Shown here piece after piece: positions 1-7,605 of a stretch of 30,248 nucleotides of DNA (the stretch's first letter is position 1; every line of letters begins with the position of its first letter). This DNA is from JBKHJZ01 sp046537875 (GTDB taxonomy: Bacteria > Actinomycetota > Acidimicrobiia > Acidimicrobiales > VFJN01): NCBI GenBank assembly GCA_046537875.1, contig JBKHJZ010000023.1, positions 1 through 30,248 on the forward strand, read 5' to 3'. The position numbers and the translations under genes are program-made. The notes below the pieces were generated by a model that ran no database searches, was not told where the DNA came from, and saw only the letters and a program-made list of their open reading frames with translations.

Positions 1-44
1 CCACCCGCTTCGCGCCGTGACCGGCGGGAGCTCCCCGCGACCGG

Positions 45-611
45 TCAGGACGCCCCGCGTCCCGGGCGCCACTTGATGCTGCAGCCGATGCTCGGCCGCT
101 GGTCCTCCGAGACCGGCCGGCCGTCGAGCACCGCGTCGACGGCCGCGCCCAGGTCGGCGCCGGTGACCGGCACGCCGTTGCCCGGCCGGCTGCTGTCGAG
201 CTGGCCCCGGTAGACCAGGCGCCGGTCGCCGTCGAACAGGAAGAAGTCCGGCGTGCAGGCGGCGCCGTAGGCGAGCGCCACGTCCTGCGACTCGTCCACC
301 AGGTACGGGAACGTGTAGCCGACGGTCCGGGCCTCCTCGGCCATGCGGTCGGGCGCGTCGTCGGGGTAGGCGTCCCAGTCGTTGCTCTGCACGCCCACCA
401 CCGCGAGGCCACGGTCCTGCCACCTCGTGGTGAGCCGGGCCAGCTCGTGGCTGACGTGCTTCACGTACGGGCAGTGGTTGCAGATGAACATCACCAGCAG
501 CCCGGGCGCGTCCCCGAGCTCGTCGCGCGACCAGACCCGTCCGGACGGATCGGGGAGCGAGAAGTCCGGCGCCTCGGTCCCGAGCGCCATCATCGTCGAT
601 GTGGCTGCCAC
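45..611 (-). CDS. Thioredoxin-like/AhpC-TSA family protein
   Basis: A 188-residue redoxin-fold protein, probably a cytoplasmic thiol oxidoreductase. It opens with the AhpC/TSA-type segment APDFSLPDPSG and carries a CNHC redox motif (C44-C47) in the context FICNHCPYVKH, which is typical of a widespread but poorly characterised thioredoxin subfamily. The C-terminal PSIGCSIKWRPG is also characteristic of that subfamily. No signal peptide is visible. The start chosen is GTG at 611, because GAGGAGG lies six bases upstream; a longer frame exists to 791 but lacks family similarity. A TAGGGT -10-like box (655-660, minus strand) would give a leader of about 40 bases. It diverges from the MBL-fold gene. 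The physiological substrate is unknown. Confidence 0.88.
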   Translation of the reverse strand: MAATSTMMALGTEAPDFSLPDPSGRVWSRDELGDAPGLLVMFICNHCPYVKHVSHELARLTTRWQDRGLAVVGVQSNDWDAYPDDAPDRMAEEARTVGYTFPYLVDESQDVALAYGAACTPDFFLFDGDRRLVYRGQLDSSRPGNGVPVTGADLGAAVDAVLDGRPVSEDQRPSIGCSIKWRPGRGAS

Positions 612-775
612 GATCGCCTCCTCGGGGTGCGAGCGGGTCGACGGAACGTCGCCCACCCTACGCCGGTGATCGGTCGACCGGCACCGGAGCCGGGCCGGGC
701 ACGCTCGCCGGAGGCGTTCCGGGGCACCGCGCGCGTGTGGAAGGCTGTCGATCCCGTCGACGGAGAGGTGATCGC

Positions 776-1762
776 ATGCCCGATCCAGCACCAGGTCCGC
801 GGCTCGACCCTCGTGCCGCGCCCGACCGGGCGGTGCTGCACGAGGTGGTGCCCGGGGTGTTCGCCTGGGTGCAGCCGGACGGGACGTGGTGGATCAACAA
901 CGCCGGGGCGGTGACCGGCACGGACGGCACCATCGTGGTGGACACCTGCGCCACCGAGGAGCGGACCCGGCGGTTCCTCGATGCGCTCGCCGTGGCCACC
1001 GGACGGGCCCCGGTGCGCATGGCGGTGAACACCCACCAGCACGGCGACCACTGCTACGGCAACAGCCTGCTGCCCGCCACCACCGTGCTGTTCGGCCACG
1101 AGCGGATGCGCCGAGGCCTGCTCGAGGACTTCATCATCGACGGCTGCCCGGCGTTCTGGGACCCCGTGCCCGACTGGGGTGACATCTCGCGTCGCGTGCC
1201 CGACGTCGCGCTGCGTGGCGACCTGTCCCTACACACCGGCCGGCGCCGGGTCGACCTCCGCCACCCCGGCGGGCCCGCCCACACCACCGGCGACGTGGTC
1301 GCGTGGCTGCCCGACGAGCGCGTGCTGTTCGCCGGCGACCTCATCTTCCACGGCCTGACCCCGCTGGCGTTCATGGGGTCGATCGAGGGGGCGCTCCGCT
1401 CGCTCGACTGGATCGCCGGCTTCGACCCCGACCACGTGGTGCCCGGCCACGGACCGCTCGTCCGCCGGTCCGACCTCCCCCGGGTGCTCGGCGAGCACGA
1501 GAGCTACTACCGCTTCGTCCTCGACCTCGCGGCATGGGGCCGTGGGGAGGGTCTGGACCCCCTGGCCGCCGCCCGGGCCGCCGACCTCGGATCGTTCGCC
1601 CGGTGGGCCGACGCCGAGCGCCTGGTGCTCAACCTGCACCGGGCGTACGCCGACGCCGCGGGCGAGCCGATGGACCTCGTGGCCGCCTTCGCCGACGCCC
1701 TGCTGTGGAACGGCGGCCCGATGGCCACCCACGTCTGCTGCCCGACGCCGTCAGGCCGGTGA
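776..1762 (+). CDS. MBL-fold metallo-hydrolase
   Basis: A 328-residue metallo-beta-lactamase-fold hydrolase with a full binuclear metal site: THQHGDH (H87, H89, D91, H92), H169 in the segment GGPAHTTGD, D188 in FAGDLIFH and H225 in VVPGHGP. About 100 residues follow the metal domain (WADAERLVLNLHRAY and onward), so the substrate pocket is probably lined by a C-terminal helical extension. ATG 776 is preceded by GGAGAGG at 762-768. No export signal is seen. The substrate cannot be told from sequence; the superfamily includes thioesterases, lactonases and sulfatases. It converges on the EEP-family gene with 29 bases between the stops, where a small GGCCG/CGGCC inverted repeat (1754-1768) spans the stop codon. 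Confidence 0.9.
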   Translation: MPDPAPGPRLDPRAAPDRAVLHEVVPGVFAWVQPDGTWWINNAGAVTGTDGTIVVDTCATEERTRRFLDALAVATGRAPVRMAVNTHQHGDHCYGNSLLPATTVLFGHERMRRGLLEDFIIDGCPAFWDPVPDWGDISRRVPDVALRGDLSLHTGRRRVDLRHPGGPAHTTGDVVAWLPDERVLFAGDLIFHGLTPLAFMGSIEGALRSLDWIAGFDPDHVVPGHGPLVRRSDLPRVLGEHESYYRFVLDLAAWGRGEGLDPLAAARAADLGSFARWADAERLVLNLHRAYADAAGEPMDLVAAFADALLWNGGPMATHVCCPTPSGR

Positions 1763-1791
1763 TCGGCCGGTCGCGGCCCGCTCGGATCGGT

Positions 1792-2676
1792 TCACGGCCG
1801 GCCGACACCCACCTCGGCGCCCGGCAGCGCCAGGTCGACCACCACCGGGAAGTGGTCGGACGCATCGGTCGTGACCACGGCGGCCATGTGCGTCACGACA
1901 TCGTCCGACGACAACACGTAATCGATCCGGGCGTGTGGGGTGCTGGCGTCGAACGTGTAACCGGGGCCCGTCCCGGCCGCGGCCCAGGCGTCGACGAGGT
2001 CGTCGGTCAGGGCGACGATCTCCGGTGCCTCGGGCCTCGCGTTCAGGTCACCGAGGATCACCACCGAATCGTCCACCCCGACGAGGTGGGCGCGGATGGC
2101 TTCGACCTGCGCGAGGCGCTCGACCTGCGAGTCGTGCTGCAGGTGCGTCGAGAAGACCGTGACGGGGACGCCGCGCACCGCCACGCGGACCTCGAGCAGG
2201 CCGCGCTGCTCGCCACCCTCCGGCCGGGGCAGCAGGGTGTTGGTCGAGGAGTAGATGTGGTGGCGCGAGAGGACCGCCGTGCCGTACTGCCGCCGGGGAG
2301 CACCCGGCGTCAACGGGTCCTCATCGAGGTTGGCGCCGAAGGCGACATCCATGCGGAGCCGCCGCGCCAGCCAGCTGGCCTGGTCGACGAAGTTGCTGCG
2401 GACGTGGAAGTGGCGGTCCACCTCCTGGAGGCCCACGACGTCCGCTCCCGTGTCCTCCACGACCCGAGCGATGCGCTCGAGGTCGACCACGCCGTCGAGG
2501 CCAGCGCCGTGGCTGATGTTGAATGTGGCGACGCGCAGCGGCCGGTCGGGCGCCCGGCTCTGGCGGGCGGTCGCCGAGCTGGCAGGCGCGAAGGCGACCG
2601 GGGCGGTGACCATGGCGGCGACGATGACGAGTCCGACGGAGACCCGGCGAAGGACATGGGGGCCGTCGTGGGTCAT
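1792..2676 (-). CDS. Secreted endonuclease/exonuclease/phosphatase family protein
   Basis: A 294-residue EEP-superfamily phosphoesterase. The N-terminus (RR, then a hydrophobic stretch to about residue 30, ending ASSATA) looks like a Sec signal peptide, so it probably acts outside the membrane. Catalytic motifs are in order: TFNISHG (N53), GLQEVD (E85), STHLQHD (H178), GDLNARP (D210, N212), ARIDYVL (D252) and SDHFPVVVDL (D274, H275). This is the Mg-dependent DNase I/sphingomyelinase/inositol-phosphatase fold. Actinobacterial relatives are mostly unassigned; phospholipid head groups or nucleic acid are both plausible substrates. ATG 2676 is preceded by GGGAGGA with five bases between. The gene is monocistronic. 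Confidence 0.88.
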   Translation of the reverse strand: MTHDGPHVLRRVSVGLVIVAAMVTAPVAFAPASSATARQSRAPDRPLRVATFNISHGAGLDGVVDLERIARVVEDTGADVVGLQEVDRHFHVRSNFVDQASWLARRLRMDVAFGANLDEDPLTPGAPRRQYGTAVLSRHHIYSSTNTLLPRPEGGEQRGLLEVRVAVRGVPVTVFSTHLQHDSQVERLAQVEAIRAHLVGVDDSVVILGDLNARPEAPEIVALTDDLVDAWAAAGTGPGYTFDASTPHARIDYVLSSDDVVTHMAAVVTTDASDHFPVVVDLALPGAEVGVGRP

Positions 2677-2747
2677 GAATGTCCTCCCGGTCGCGTCGTC
2701 GGTCGGCGACCAGGTTGTAGTCGCTCCTCGGGGGTGGTGCACGGCCA

Positions 2748-2891
2748 GTGCGGGCGCGGGACCTGCACGTGGCCTTCGGGGTGACCGAGCCCCGACGCAG
2801 GCACCGACACGTCCCGCATCAGCACCGGGGCCGAGCCGGACGGCCGGGCGGCTACGTCGTGCACGGCCGCAAGCTGTGGACCACGAGAGCT
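2748..2891 (+). pseudogene. Acyl-CoA dehydrogenase relic
   Basis: A fragment of an acyl-CoA dehydrogenase middle domain, readable only by changing frame twice. Frame 1 gives DLHVAFGVTEP (2760-2792). After one extra C at about 2793 the next frame gives DAGTDTSRISTGAEPDGR (2794-2847). The first frame then resumes with GGYVVHGRKLWTTRAR (2847-2894). Together these follow the FAD/acyl-CoA-binding consensus of the family (FxVTEPDAGSDT...GYVxxGxKxWTT). No start, N-terminal domain or C-terminal catalytic domain is present nearby. It is therefore debris of a deleted gene and should not be translated. It occupies most of the gap between the EEP gene and the EgtD-like gene. Confidence 0.75.
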
Positions 2892-2992
2892 CGCGAGCGC
2901 CCACGGGGTCTTCGACCTGCCCCGGAGCTCGTGATGCCCGCTCCGTGGGTGAGCCGGCACGGTGCCGTGTCGTGCCGCCGAGCGGGCCCGGG

Positions 2993-2998
2993 TAGGGT
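2993..2998 (+). promoter_or_regulatory. -10-like box upstream of the EgtD-type unit
   Basis: TAGGGT matches the actinobacterial TANNNT -10 pattern and lies about 58 bases before the first start codon (3056). A nested inverted repeat (CACGG/CCGTG, 2958-2969) lies upstream of it, about where a -35 contact and operator would be. No good -35 hexamer is seen. Assignment is by pattern only. Confidence 0.4.
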
Positions 2999-3055
2999 GC
3001 GACGCGACCGCCGGATCGCCCCGTCGCCCGCGGGGTCTCCGAGAAGGGGAAGCCC

Positions 3056-3178
3056 ATGCCGACGACACTGGCCTCCGGCACGGAGGCCGCCGCCGACCTG
3101 CGCACCCGGTCCCGGACAGCGCGGCCGAGCACGGGGCCGGCCGCCCCCGCGCTCCGGGACGCCCGGTGCGGTCGATGA
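3056..3178 (+). CDS. Short ORF overlapping the EgtD-like start
   Basis: A 40-codon ORF (begins MPTTLASGTEAAADL) with a convincing ribosome-binding site, GAGAAGGGGAAG at 3041-3052. Its TGA (3176-3178) overlaps the ATG of the methyltransferase (3175) as ATGA, the classic arrangement for translational coupling. The peptide is Arg/Ala/Pro-rich with no recognisable domain. It may be a leader peptide whose only role is to deliver ribosomes to the weakly initiated downstream gene, or the stump of a shortened upstream gene. I do not recognise it. Confidence 0.35.
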   Translation: MPTTLASGTEAAADLRTRSRTARPSTGPAAPALRDARCGR

Positions 3179-4188
3179 CCCATCCGGCGATGGCACGCAA
3201 GCTCACGCCCGGTGAGGTGTCCATCGACGTCCGCCTGACCCGCGACGACCTGCGCGCCGCGCTGAAGCACGACGTGCGGGCGGGCCTCGGCGGTGACCCG
3301 AAGACCCTGCCCGCGACCTGGTTCTACGACGATCGGGGTTCGGAGCTGTACCGGAAGATCGCGGCGCTCGACGAGTACTACCTGTGGCGGACCGAGCGCG
3401 AGCTGCTCGCCGGCTGGGCCGACGACATCGCCGAGATGGCCGGCGGCACCGTGCTCGTCGAGCTGGGGACCGATTCCTCGGAGACCACCGGCCTGCTCCT
3501 CGACGGCATGGCCGACAGCACCGCCGGGCTCGCGGGCTACGTGCCGTTCGACATGACCGAGGCCGCCCTCCGCCAGGCCGCGGCCGCGGTGGCGCGCAGC
3601 AGGGACATCGGCGTGCACGCGGTGGTCGGCGATCTCCACCGTCATCTCGAGGCCGTCCCGGACGTCGGTGCGCCGCGGCTGTTCGCCCTTCTCGGTCGCA
3701 GGGTCGGCAACCTCGCGCCGGCCCAGCGGAGCGAGCTGCTCGGCGAGATCGGGCTGATACTTGACCCCGACGATCGCGTCCTCGTGGCCGCCGACCTCGT
3801 CAAGCCGGTCGACCGCCTCCTGTCGGCCTACGACGATGCGCGAGGCCTCACCGCGCAGCTCAACCGCAACCTCCTGATGGTGGTGAACCGTGAGCTGGGG
3901 GCCGATTTCGAACCCGACCGCTTCGCCCACGTCGCCGTCTGGGACGAGGAGGCGTGCTGGGTGGAGATGCGCCTGCGCGCCACCGACGACATGGTGGTGA
4001 CCATCCCGGGCGTCGACATGGTCGTGGAGCTCGCCTGCGGGGAGGACCTGCGCACCGAGATCGGCGCCAAGTTCCGGCCGGAGCAGGTGGGCGAGGAGCT
4101 GGCCGTGGCGGGCATGGCGGTGGTCGACCGCTGGATCGATCCGGCGGGCGACTACCTGCTCACCCTGGCCCGGCCGGTGCGCACGTGA
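3175..4188 (+). CDS. egtD: EgtD-family (histidine N-alpha-methyltransferase-like) protein
   Basis: A 337-residue member of the EgtD family, which trimethylates histidine to hercynine, the first step of ergothioneine synthesis. Family signatures are clear: TWFYDDRGSELYRKI, YVPFDMTEAAL, VAADLVKP, RNLLMVVNRELGADF and HVAVWDEEACWVEMRLRA. With a constant 13-residue offset from Mycobacterium smegmatis EgtD, the histidine-site residues are Y69, N179, Y219, M265 and E295, all conserved. The position of S284 is G297 (TEIGAKF instead of TEISAKF). The SAM loop reads LGTDSSETT rather than the usual GSGTSxKT, and LLGRRVGNL replaces the usual GGxxGNL. No egtA, egtB, egtC or egtE lies nearby. It may be a divergent EgtD or a paralogue with another substrate. 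The start has no good SD and depends on the overlapping upstream ORF. Confidence 0.85.
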   Translation: MTHPAMARKLTPGEVSIDVRLTRDDLRAALKHDVRAGLGGDPKTLPATWFYDDRGSELYRKIAALDEYYLWRTERELLAGWADDIAEMAGGTVLVELGTDSSETTGLLLDGMADSTAGLAGYVPFDMTEAALRQAAAAVARSRDIGVHAVVGDLHRHLEAVPDVGAPRLFALLGRRVGNLAPAQRSELLGEIGLILDPDDRVLVAADLVKPVDRLLSAYDDARGLTAQLNRNLLMVVNRELGADFEPDRFAHVAVWDEEACWVEMRLRATDDMVVTIPGVDMVVELACGEDLRTEIGAKFRPEQVGEELAVAGMAVVDRWIDPAGDYLLTLARPVRT

Positions 4189-4198
4189 CGGGCCGGCC

Positions 4199-5524
4199 TC
4201 ACGGGTCGAGCCGCAGGATCGGGCCCCCGAGCGAGAGCGCGTAGACCTCGCCGTCGCCGTCTGTGCCGAACGACGCCGGGTTGCCGAGCGACACGTCGAA
4301 CGTGTGCTCGTCGACCAGCTCGCCGTCGTCGGCACGGAGCGCTCGCAGCTCGCCCGCACAGAAGTCGGCGAAGAGGTAGGCACCTTGGAGGCCGTCGACG
4401 GCGCGACCCCGGTAGACCACGCCGCCGGTGATCGAGCAGCCCCCCTCGCGCCCGTACTCGAAGATCGGGAGCACCGCGCCCTCGGGGTTCGACCCGCCCT
4501 CGAAGCTGTGGGTGCCCTCCATCTCCGGCCAGCCGAGGTTGTCGCCCCGGCCGGCGCCGCCGTCGCGGGCCGGCAGGAGGTTCACCTCCTCCCAGGCGTT
4601 CTGGCCGACATCGGCCACCCACAGGTCGTCGGTCTCCGGGTCGAAGGCGAAGCGCCAGGGGTTGCGGACGCCGTAGAGCCAGACCTCGGGCCGGCCCTCG
4701 CCGGCGCGCGGGCCACCCGGGCCGAAGGGGTTGCCGTCGGGGATGCCGTAGGCGTCGGTGCCGCCCGGTCCGCCCGGTGACGACGGATCGATGCGGAGGA
4801 TCGAGCCGAGCAGCGTGGCGGGATCCTGGCCGTTGTCGCCCGGGTCGCCCGCCCCGCCACCGTCGCCCAGCCCCACGTACAGCATGCCGTCGGGCCCGAT
4901 CGTGACCTGCCCGCCGTTGTGGTTGGCCGCGAGCTGCTCGACCGCCAGCACCTGCCGGCGGCCGCCGGCCCCGACCGCCGGCAGGTCGCCGGCCCCGACC
5001 CGCAGCGGGTACGCAGCGACCCGGGTGTCGCCGCTGGGCGCCACGGAGTAGCTCACGTAGAGCGTCGACCCGTCGGGCGTCGGTTCGATGTCGAGCAGAC
5101 CCTGCTCGGTGCCGCCGGTGGCCACCTCGTCGGCGATGTCGAGGACCGGGTCGTCGACCAGCTCGTAGCGTCGCTGCTCGCCGTCCCCGGACACGGTGAG
5201 CGCTCTCACCCGGCCCGGGCGCTCGGCCACGAGCAACGTGGAGGAGCCGGGCAGGGCCTCGAGCGCCGTGGGCTCGTCGGCGGTCGCCACCTCGGTCGCG
5301 CGGATCTCCACGTCGGCCAGCGGTGGCGGGGCGCCCGGGCCCGGTGCGTCGGTGCCACCGGTGGTCGGACCGGTTGCCGGGGGGATGTCCGAGGCGTCGT
5401 CCGCCCCCGTGCCGTCGCCCCCGTCGTCGCCGCACCCCGCGAGGACGACGGCGGCGGTCGCGACGAGCGCGGTCACCGCAGCGGCCAGCGGCCGCGCCGG
5501 GCGGGACGGTGATCGGCACACCAT
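4199..5524 (-). CDS. PQQ-type sugar dehydrogenase lipoprotein
   Basis: A 441-residue beta-propeller of the glucose/sorbosone dehydrogenase (soluble PQQ aldose dehydrogenase, YliI-like) family. A lipobox LAGC follows a hydrophobic segment (residues about 9-25), so it is probably a membrane-anchored extracytoplasmic lipoprotein; an acidic/Gly/Pro linker follows. Propeller motifs: NHNGGQVTIGPDG, GSILRID, YGIPDGNPF, WLYGVRNPWRFAFDPET, WVADVGQNAWEEV, GCSITGGVVYRG and YLFADFCAGEL. It would oxidise aldoses and pass electrons to an acceptor; PQQ use is inferred from the family. ATG 5524 is chosen for the complete lipoprotein signal and because TAGCGT (minus strand, 5532-5537) lies seven bases upstream, implying a leaderless mRNA. 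It diverges from the GH1 gene, hinting at joint use of released sugars. Confidence 0.88.
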   Translation of the reverse strand: MVCRSPSRPARPLAAAVTALVATAAVVLAGCGDDGGDGTGADDASDIPPATGPTTGGTDAPGPGAPPPLADVEIRATEVATADEPTALEALPGSSTLLVAERPGRVRALTVSGDGEQRRYELVDDPVLDIADEVATGGTEQGLLDIEPTPDGSTLYVSYSVAPSGDTRVAAYPLRVGAGDLPAVGAGGRRQVLAVEQLAANHNGGQVTIGPDGMLYVGLGDGGGAGDPGDNGQDPATLLGSILRIDPSSPGGPGGTDAYGIPDGNPFGPGGPRAGEGRPEVWLYGVRNPWRFAFDPETDDLWVADVGQNAWEEVNLLPARDGGAGRGDNLGWPEMEGTHSFEGGSNPEGAVLPIFEYGREGGCSITGGVVYRGRAVDGLQGAYLFADFCAGELRALRADDGELVDEHTFDVSLGNPASFGTDGDGEVYALSLGGPILRLDP

Positions 5525-5526
5525 CC

Positions 5527-5544
5527 CCAGCACGCTAGTGCTGG
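5527..5544. promoter_or_regulatory. Palindrome over the sugar dehydrogenase promoter
   Basis: CCAGCAC-GCTA-GTGCTGG is a perfect 7-bp inverted repeat with a 4-base centre. The -10-like TAGCGT of the minus-strand gene (5532-5537) lies inside it. A protein bound here would block that promoter, and it lies about 65 bases from the GTG start of the divergent glycosidase. The regulator is not identified. Confidence 0.5.
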
Positions 5545-5609
5545 CGCAGCGGGTTGCCGCCGTTGCCGGCCAGGGCGTTCGACCCCCGACCCCCAGTAGG
5601 GTCCGGCGG

Positions 5610-6803
5610 GTGAGGAGCGACATCGCGTTCCCCGAGGGGTTCCTGTGGGGCACGGCCACGGCCGCTCACCAGATCGAGGGCGGCAACTGGAACAACGACT
5701 GGTGGGCCTGGGAGCACGCCGAGGGCACGCCGTGCGCCGAGCCCTCGGGGGACGCGTGCGACTCGTGGAACCGGCGCGATGCCGATGTGGCGTTGCTCGC
5801 CGATCTCGGCGTCGGAACGTACCGGTTCTCGGTCGAGTGGAGCCGCATCGAACCGGAGCCGGGGGAGTGGTCGCACGCGGCCGTCGACCACTACCGCCGG
5901 CACTGCGAGGCCCTCCTCGCCCGGGGCATCGAGCCCACCGTCACGTTCCACCACTTCACGACGCCGCGGTGGGTGGCGGCCCGGGGCGCGTGGGAGGATC
6001 CTGCGACCGCCGACCTGTTCGCCGCCTTCTGCGGCCGGCTGGCCGGGGAGCTGGGCGACGTGATGCGCCGGGCGTGCACGATCAACGAGCCGAACATCGT
6101 GGCCACGGTCGGGTGGCTGCTCGGCTTCTTCCCGCCGGGCCGGACCGACCGCCAGTTGCGCGCCCGGGTGAACGACGTGTTCGTCGACGCCCACCGGCGG
6201 GCCGTCGACGCCATCCGGGCCGCAGCCCCCGGCGTGCCGGTCGGCCTCACCCTGTCGATGACCGAGTACCAGGCCGTCGACGGCGGCGAGGAGCGGGTCG
6301 CCCGGATGCGGGCCGGGATGGAGGACGTGTTCCTCGATGCGACCGGCGGGGACGACTTCCTCGGCGTGCAGACCTACTCGCGCCTGCGCCTCGGCCCCGA
6401 CGGCGTGCTGGGGCCCGAGCCCGGGGTGGAGGTGCTGCCCATGGGCTATGAGTACTGGCCCTCGGCGCTGGAGGCGTGCCTGCGGCGGGCCTGGGAGCGC
6501 ACCGGCGGGGAGGTGCCGCTGCTGGTCACCGAGAACGGCATCGGGACGTCCGACGACGCCCAGCGGATCAGGTACGTCTCCGCGGCGCTCGCCGGCGTGC
6601 GCCGGGCGCTCGACGACGGCATCGACGTGGGGGGCTACACCTACTGGTCGCTGCTCGACAACTTCGAGTGGGCGTACGGCTATCGCCCCCGGTTCGGGCT
6701 GGTCGCCGTGGACCGCCGGACCTTCGAGCGCGCGCCGAAGCCGAGCGCGGCGTGGTTCGCCGAGGTGGTGCGCACCAACGCGCTGACCGAGGCCCCGGCG
6801 TGA
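5610..6803 (+). CDS. Glycoside hydrolase family 1 beta-glycosidase
   Basis: A 397-residue GH1 retaining beta-glycosidase, cytoplasmic (no signal). N-terminal signature FPEGFLWGTATAAHQIEGG; acid/base E160 in CTINEPN; nucleophile E308 in LLVTENGIGTSDD; aglycone/sugar-binding HHFTTPRW, YTYWSLLDNFEWAYGYRPRFG and KPSAAWF at the end. It is somewhat shorter than the usual 440-470, but both catalytic segments are intact. GTG 5610 is chosen because translation from it begins just before the FPEGFLWG consensus and a TAGGGT -10 (5597-5602) lies seven bases upstream: a leaderless start. The longer upstream frame encodes antisense of the neighbouring gene. Likely substrates are beta-glucosides or beta-galactosides. 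The stop abuts the stop of the convergent GT2 gene with no intervening base. Confidence 0.93.
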   Translation: MRSDIAFPEGFLWGTATAAHQIEGGNWNNDWWAWEHAEGTPCAEPSGDACDSWNRRDADVALLADLGVGTYRFSVEWSRIEPEPGEWSHAAVDHYRRHCEALLARGIEPTVTFHHFTTPRWVAARGAWEDPATADLFAAFCGRLAGELGDVMRRACTINEPNIVATVGWLLGFFPPGRTDRQLRARVNDVFVDAHRRAVDAIRAAAPGVPVGLTLSMTEYQAVDGGEERVARMRAGMEDVFLDATGGDDFLGVQTYSRLRLGPDGVLGPEPGVEVLPMGYEYWPSALEACLRRAWERTGGEVPLLVTENGIGTSDDAQRIRYVSAALAGVRRALDDGIDVGGYTYWSLLDNFEWAYGYRPRFGLVAVDRRTFERAPKPSAAWFAEVVRTNALTEAPA

Positions 6804-7499
6804 TCACGCGGGGCGACCCGCCGGCCGGCCGCCCGCCTCGCGGAGGACGCGTCGCATGTCGCGCGCGGCCCGCACGGTGCCCCGGAGCGTGCCCGTGACC
6901 TTGGAGCGCCCGACCCGCGGCGCGTAGCCCACGGGTGCCTCCGCGATCCGCCACCCCGCGGCGGCGGCCCGGAGCACCATCTCGAGCGGCCAACCGAACC
7001 GGCGGTCGTCGATGCCGAGATCGAGGAGGTCGACGCGGGACGCGGCCCGCATGGGCCCGAGATCGTGGAGCGGCGCCCCGGTGACCCGCCGCAGGCGCCG
7101 GGCGATCAGGTGGTTGGCCATCCGGGCGTGGAGCGGCCATGCGCCACGCCCGGCCGGCTGCCGGGCGCCGAGCACGAGGTCGGCGGTGCCGTCGAGCACG
7201 GGCCCGGACACGGCCGGCAGGTCGCGGGGGTCGAGCGACGCATCGGCGTCGCAGAACGCCACCACCGGCGCGGAGGCGGCGGCCAGGCCCGCGGCGCAGG
7301 CCGCGCCGAACCCCCGGCGCGGCTCGGTCACCACGAGCGCGCCGAGGTCGCGGGCGAGCTCGCCCGAGCCGTCGGTCGACCCGTTGTCGACCACGATGGC
7401 GCGGTGCCCTGGCGGCATGCGGCCGAGCACCCAGGGGAGGGCGGCGGCCTCGTCGAGCACGGGGAGCACGACGTCGATGGTGTGCCCGGACGCGTTCAC
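6804..7499 (-). CDS. Glycosyltransferase family 2
   Basis: A 231-residue GT-A-fold family 2 transferase. Motifs: DVVLPVLDEAAALPWVL at the N-terminus, VVDNGSTDGSGELA for the nucleotide, FCDADASLDP (the DXD-type metal site) and GPMRAASRVDLL. It lacks transmembrane helices, so it resembles soluble polyprenyl-phosphate-sugar synthases (DPM1-like) and related actinobacterial proteins that charge a lipid carrier. The start is GTG 7499: TACGAT (minus strand, 7508-7513) lies eight bases upstream and there is no Shine-Dalgarno, so it is probably leaderless. It is divergent from the multi-spanning GT-C-like gene, which could use the lipid-linked sugar it makes (inference). Confidence 0.87.
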   Translation of the reverse strand: MNASGHTIDVVLPVLDEAAALPWVLGRMPPGHRAIVVDNGSTDGSGELARDLGALVVTEPRRGFGAACAAGLAAASAPVVAFCDADASLDPRDLPAVSGPVLDGTADLVLGARQPAGRGAWPLHARMANHLIARRLRRVTGAPLHDLGPMRAASRVDLLDLGIDDRRFGWPLEMVLRAAAAGWRIAEAPVGYAPRVGRSKVTGTLRGTVRAARDMRRVLREAGGRPAGRPA

Positions 7500-7605
7500 G
7501 CCCGCCGATCGTAGGGAGGCTTCCCCGCGGGACGGTTCCTAGCGCGACGCGAAACATCCGTGGGGGCGCGCGAGCCGGTGGAGCCGCCCGTCGTACCGTG
7601 ACCCG

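Noticed and set aside
1792..4383. A single 863-residue minus-strand reading frame
   Set aside because: Only its last 294 codons (2676 to 1792) encode a recognisable protein with a signal peptide and ribosome-binding site. The upstream part is antisense to the EgtD-like gene and the relic.
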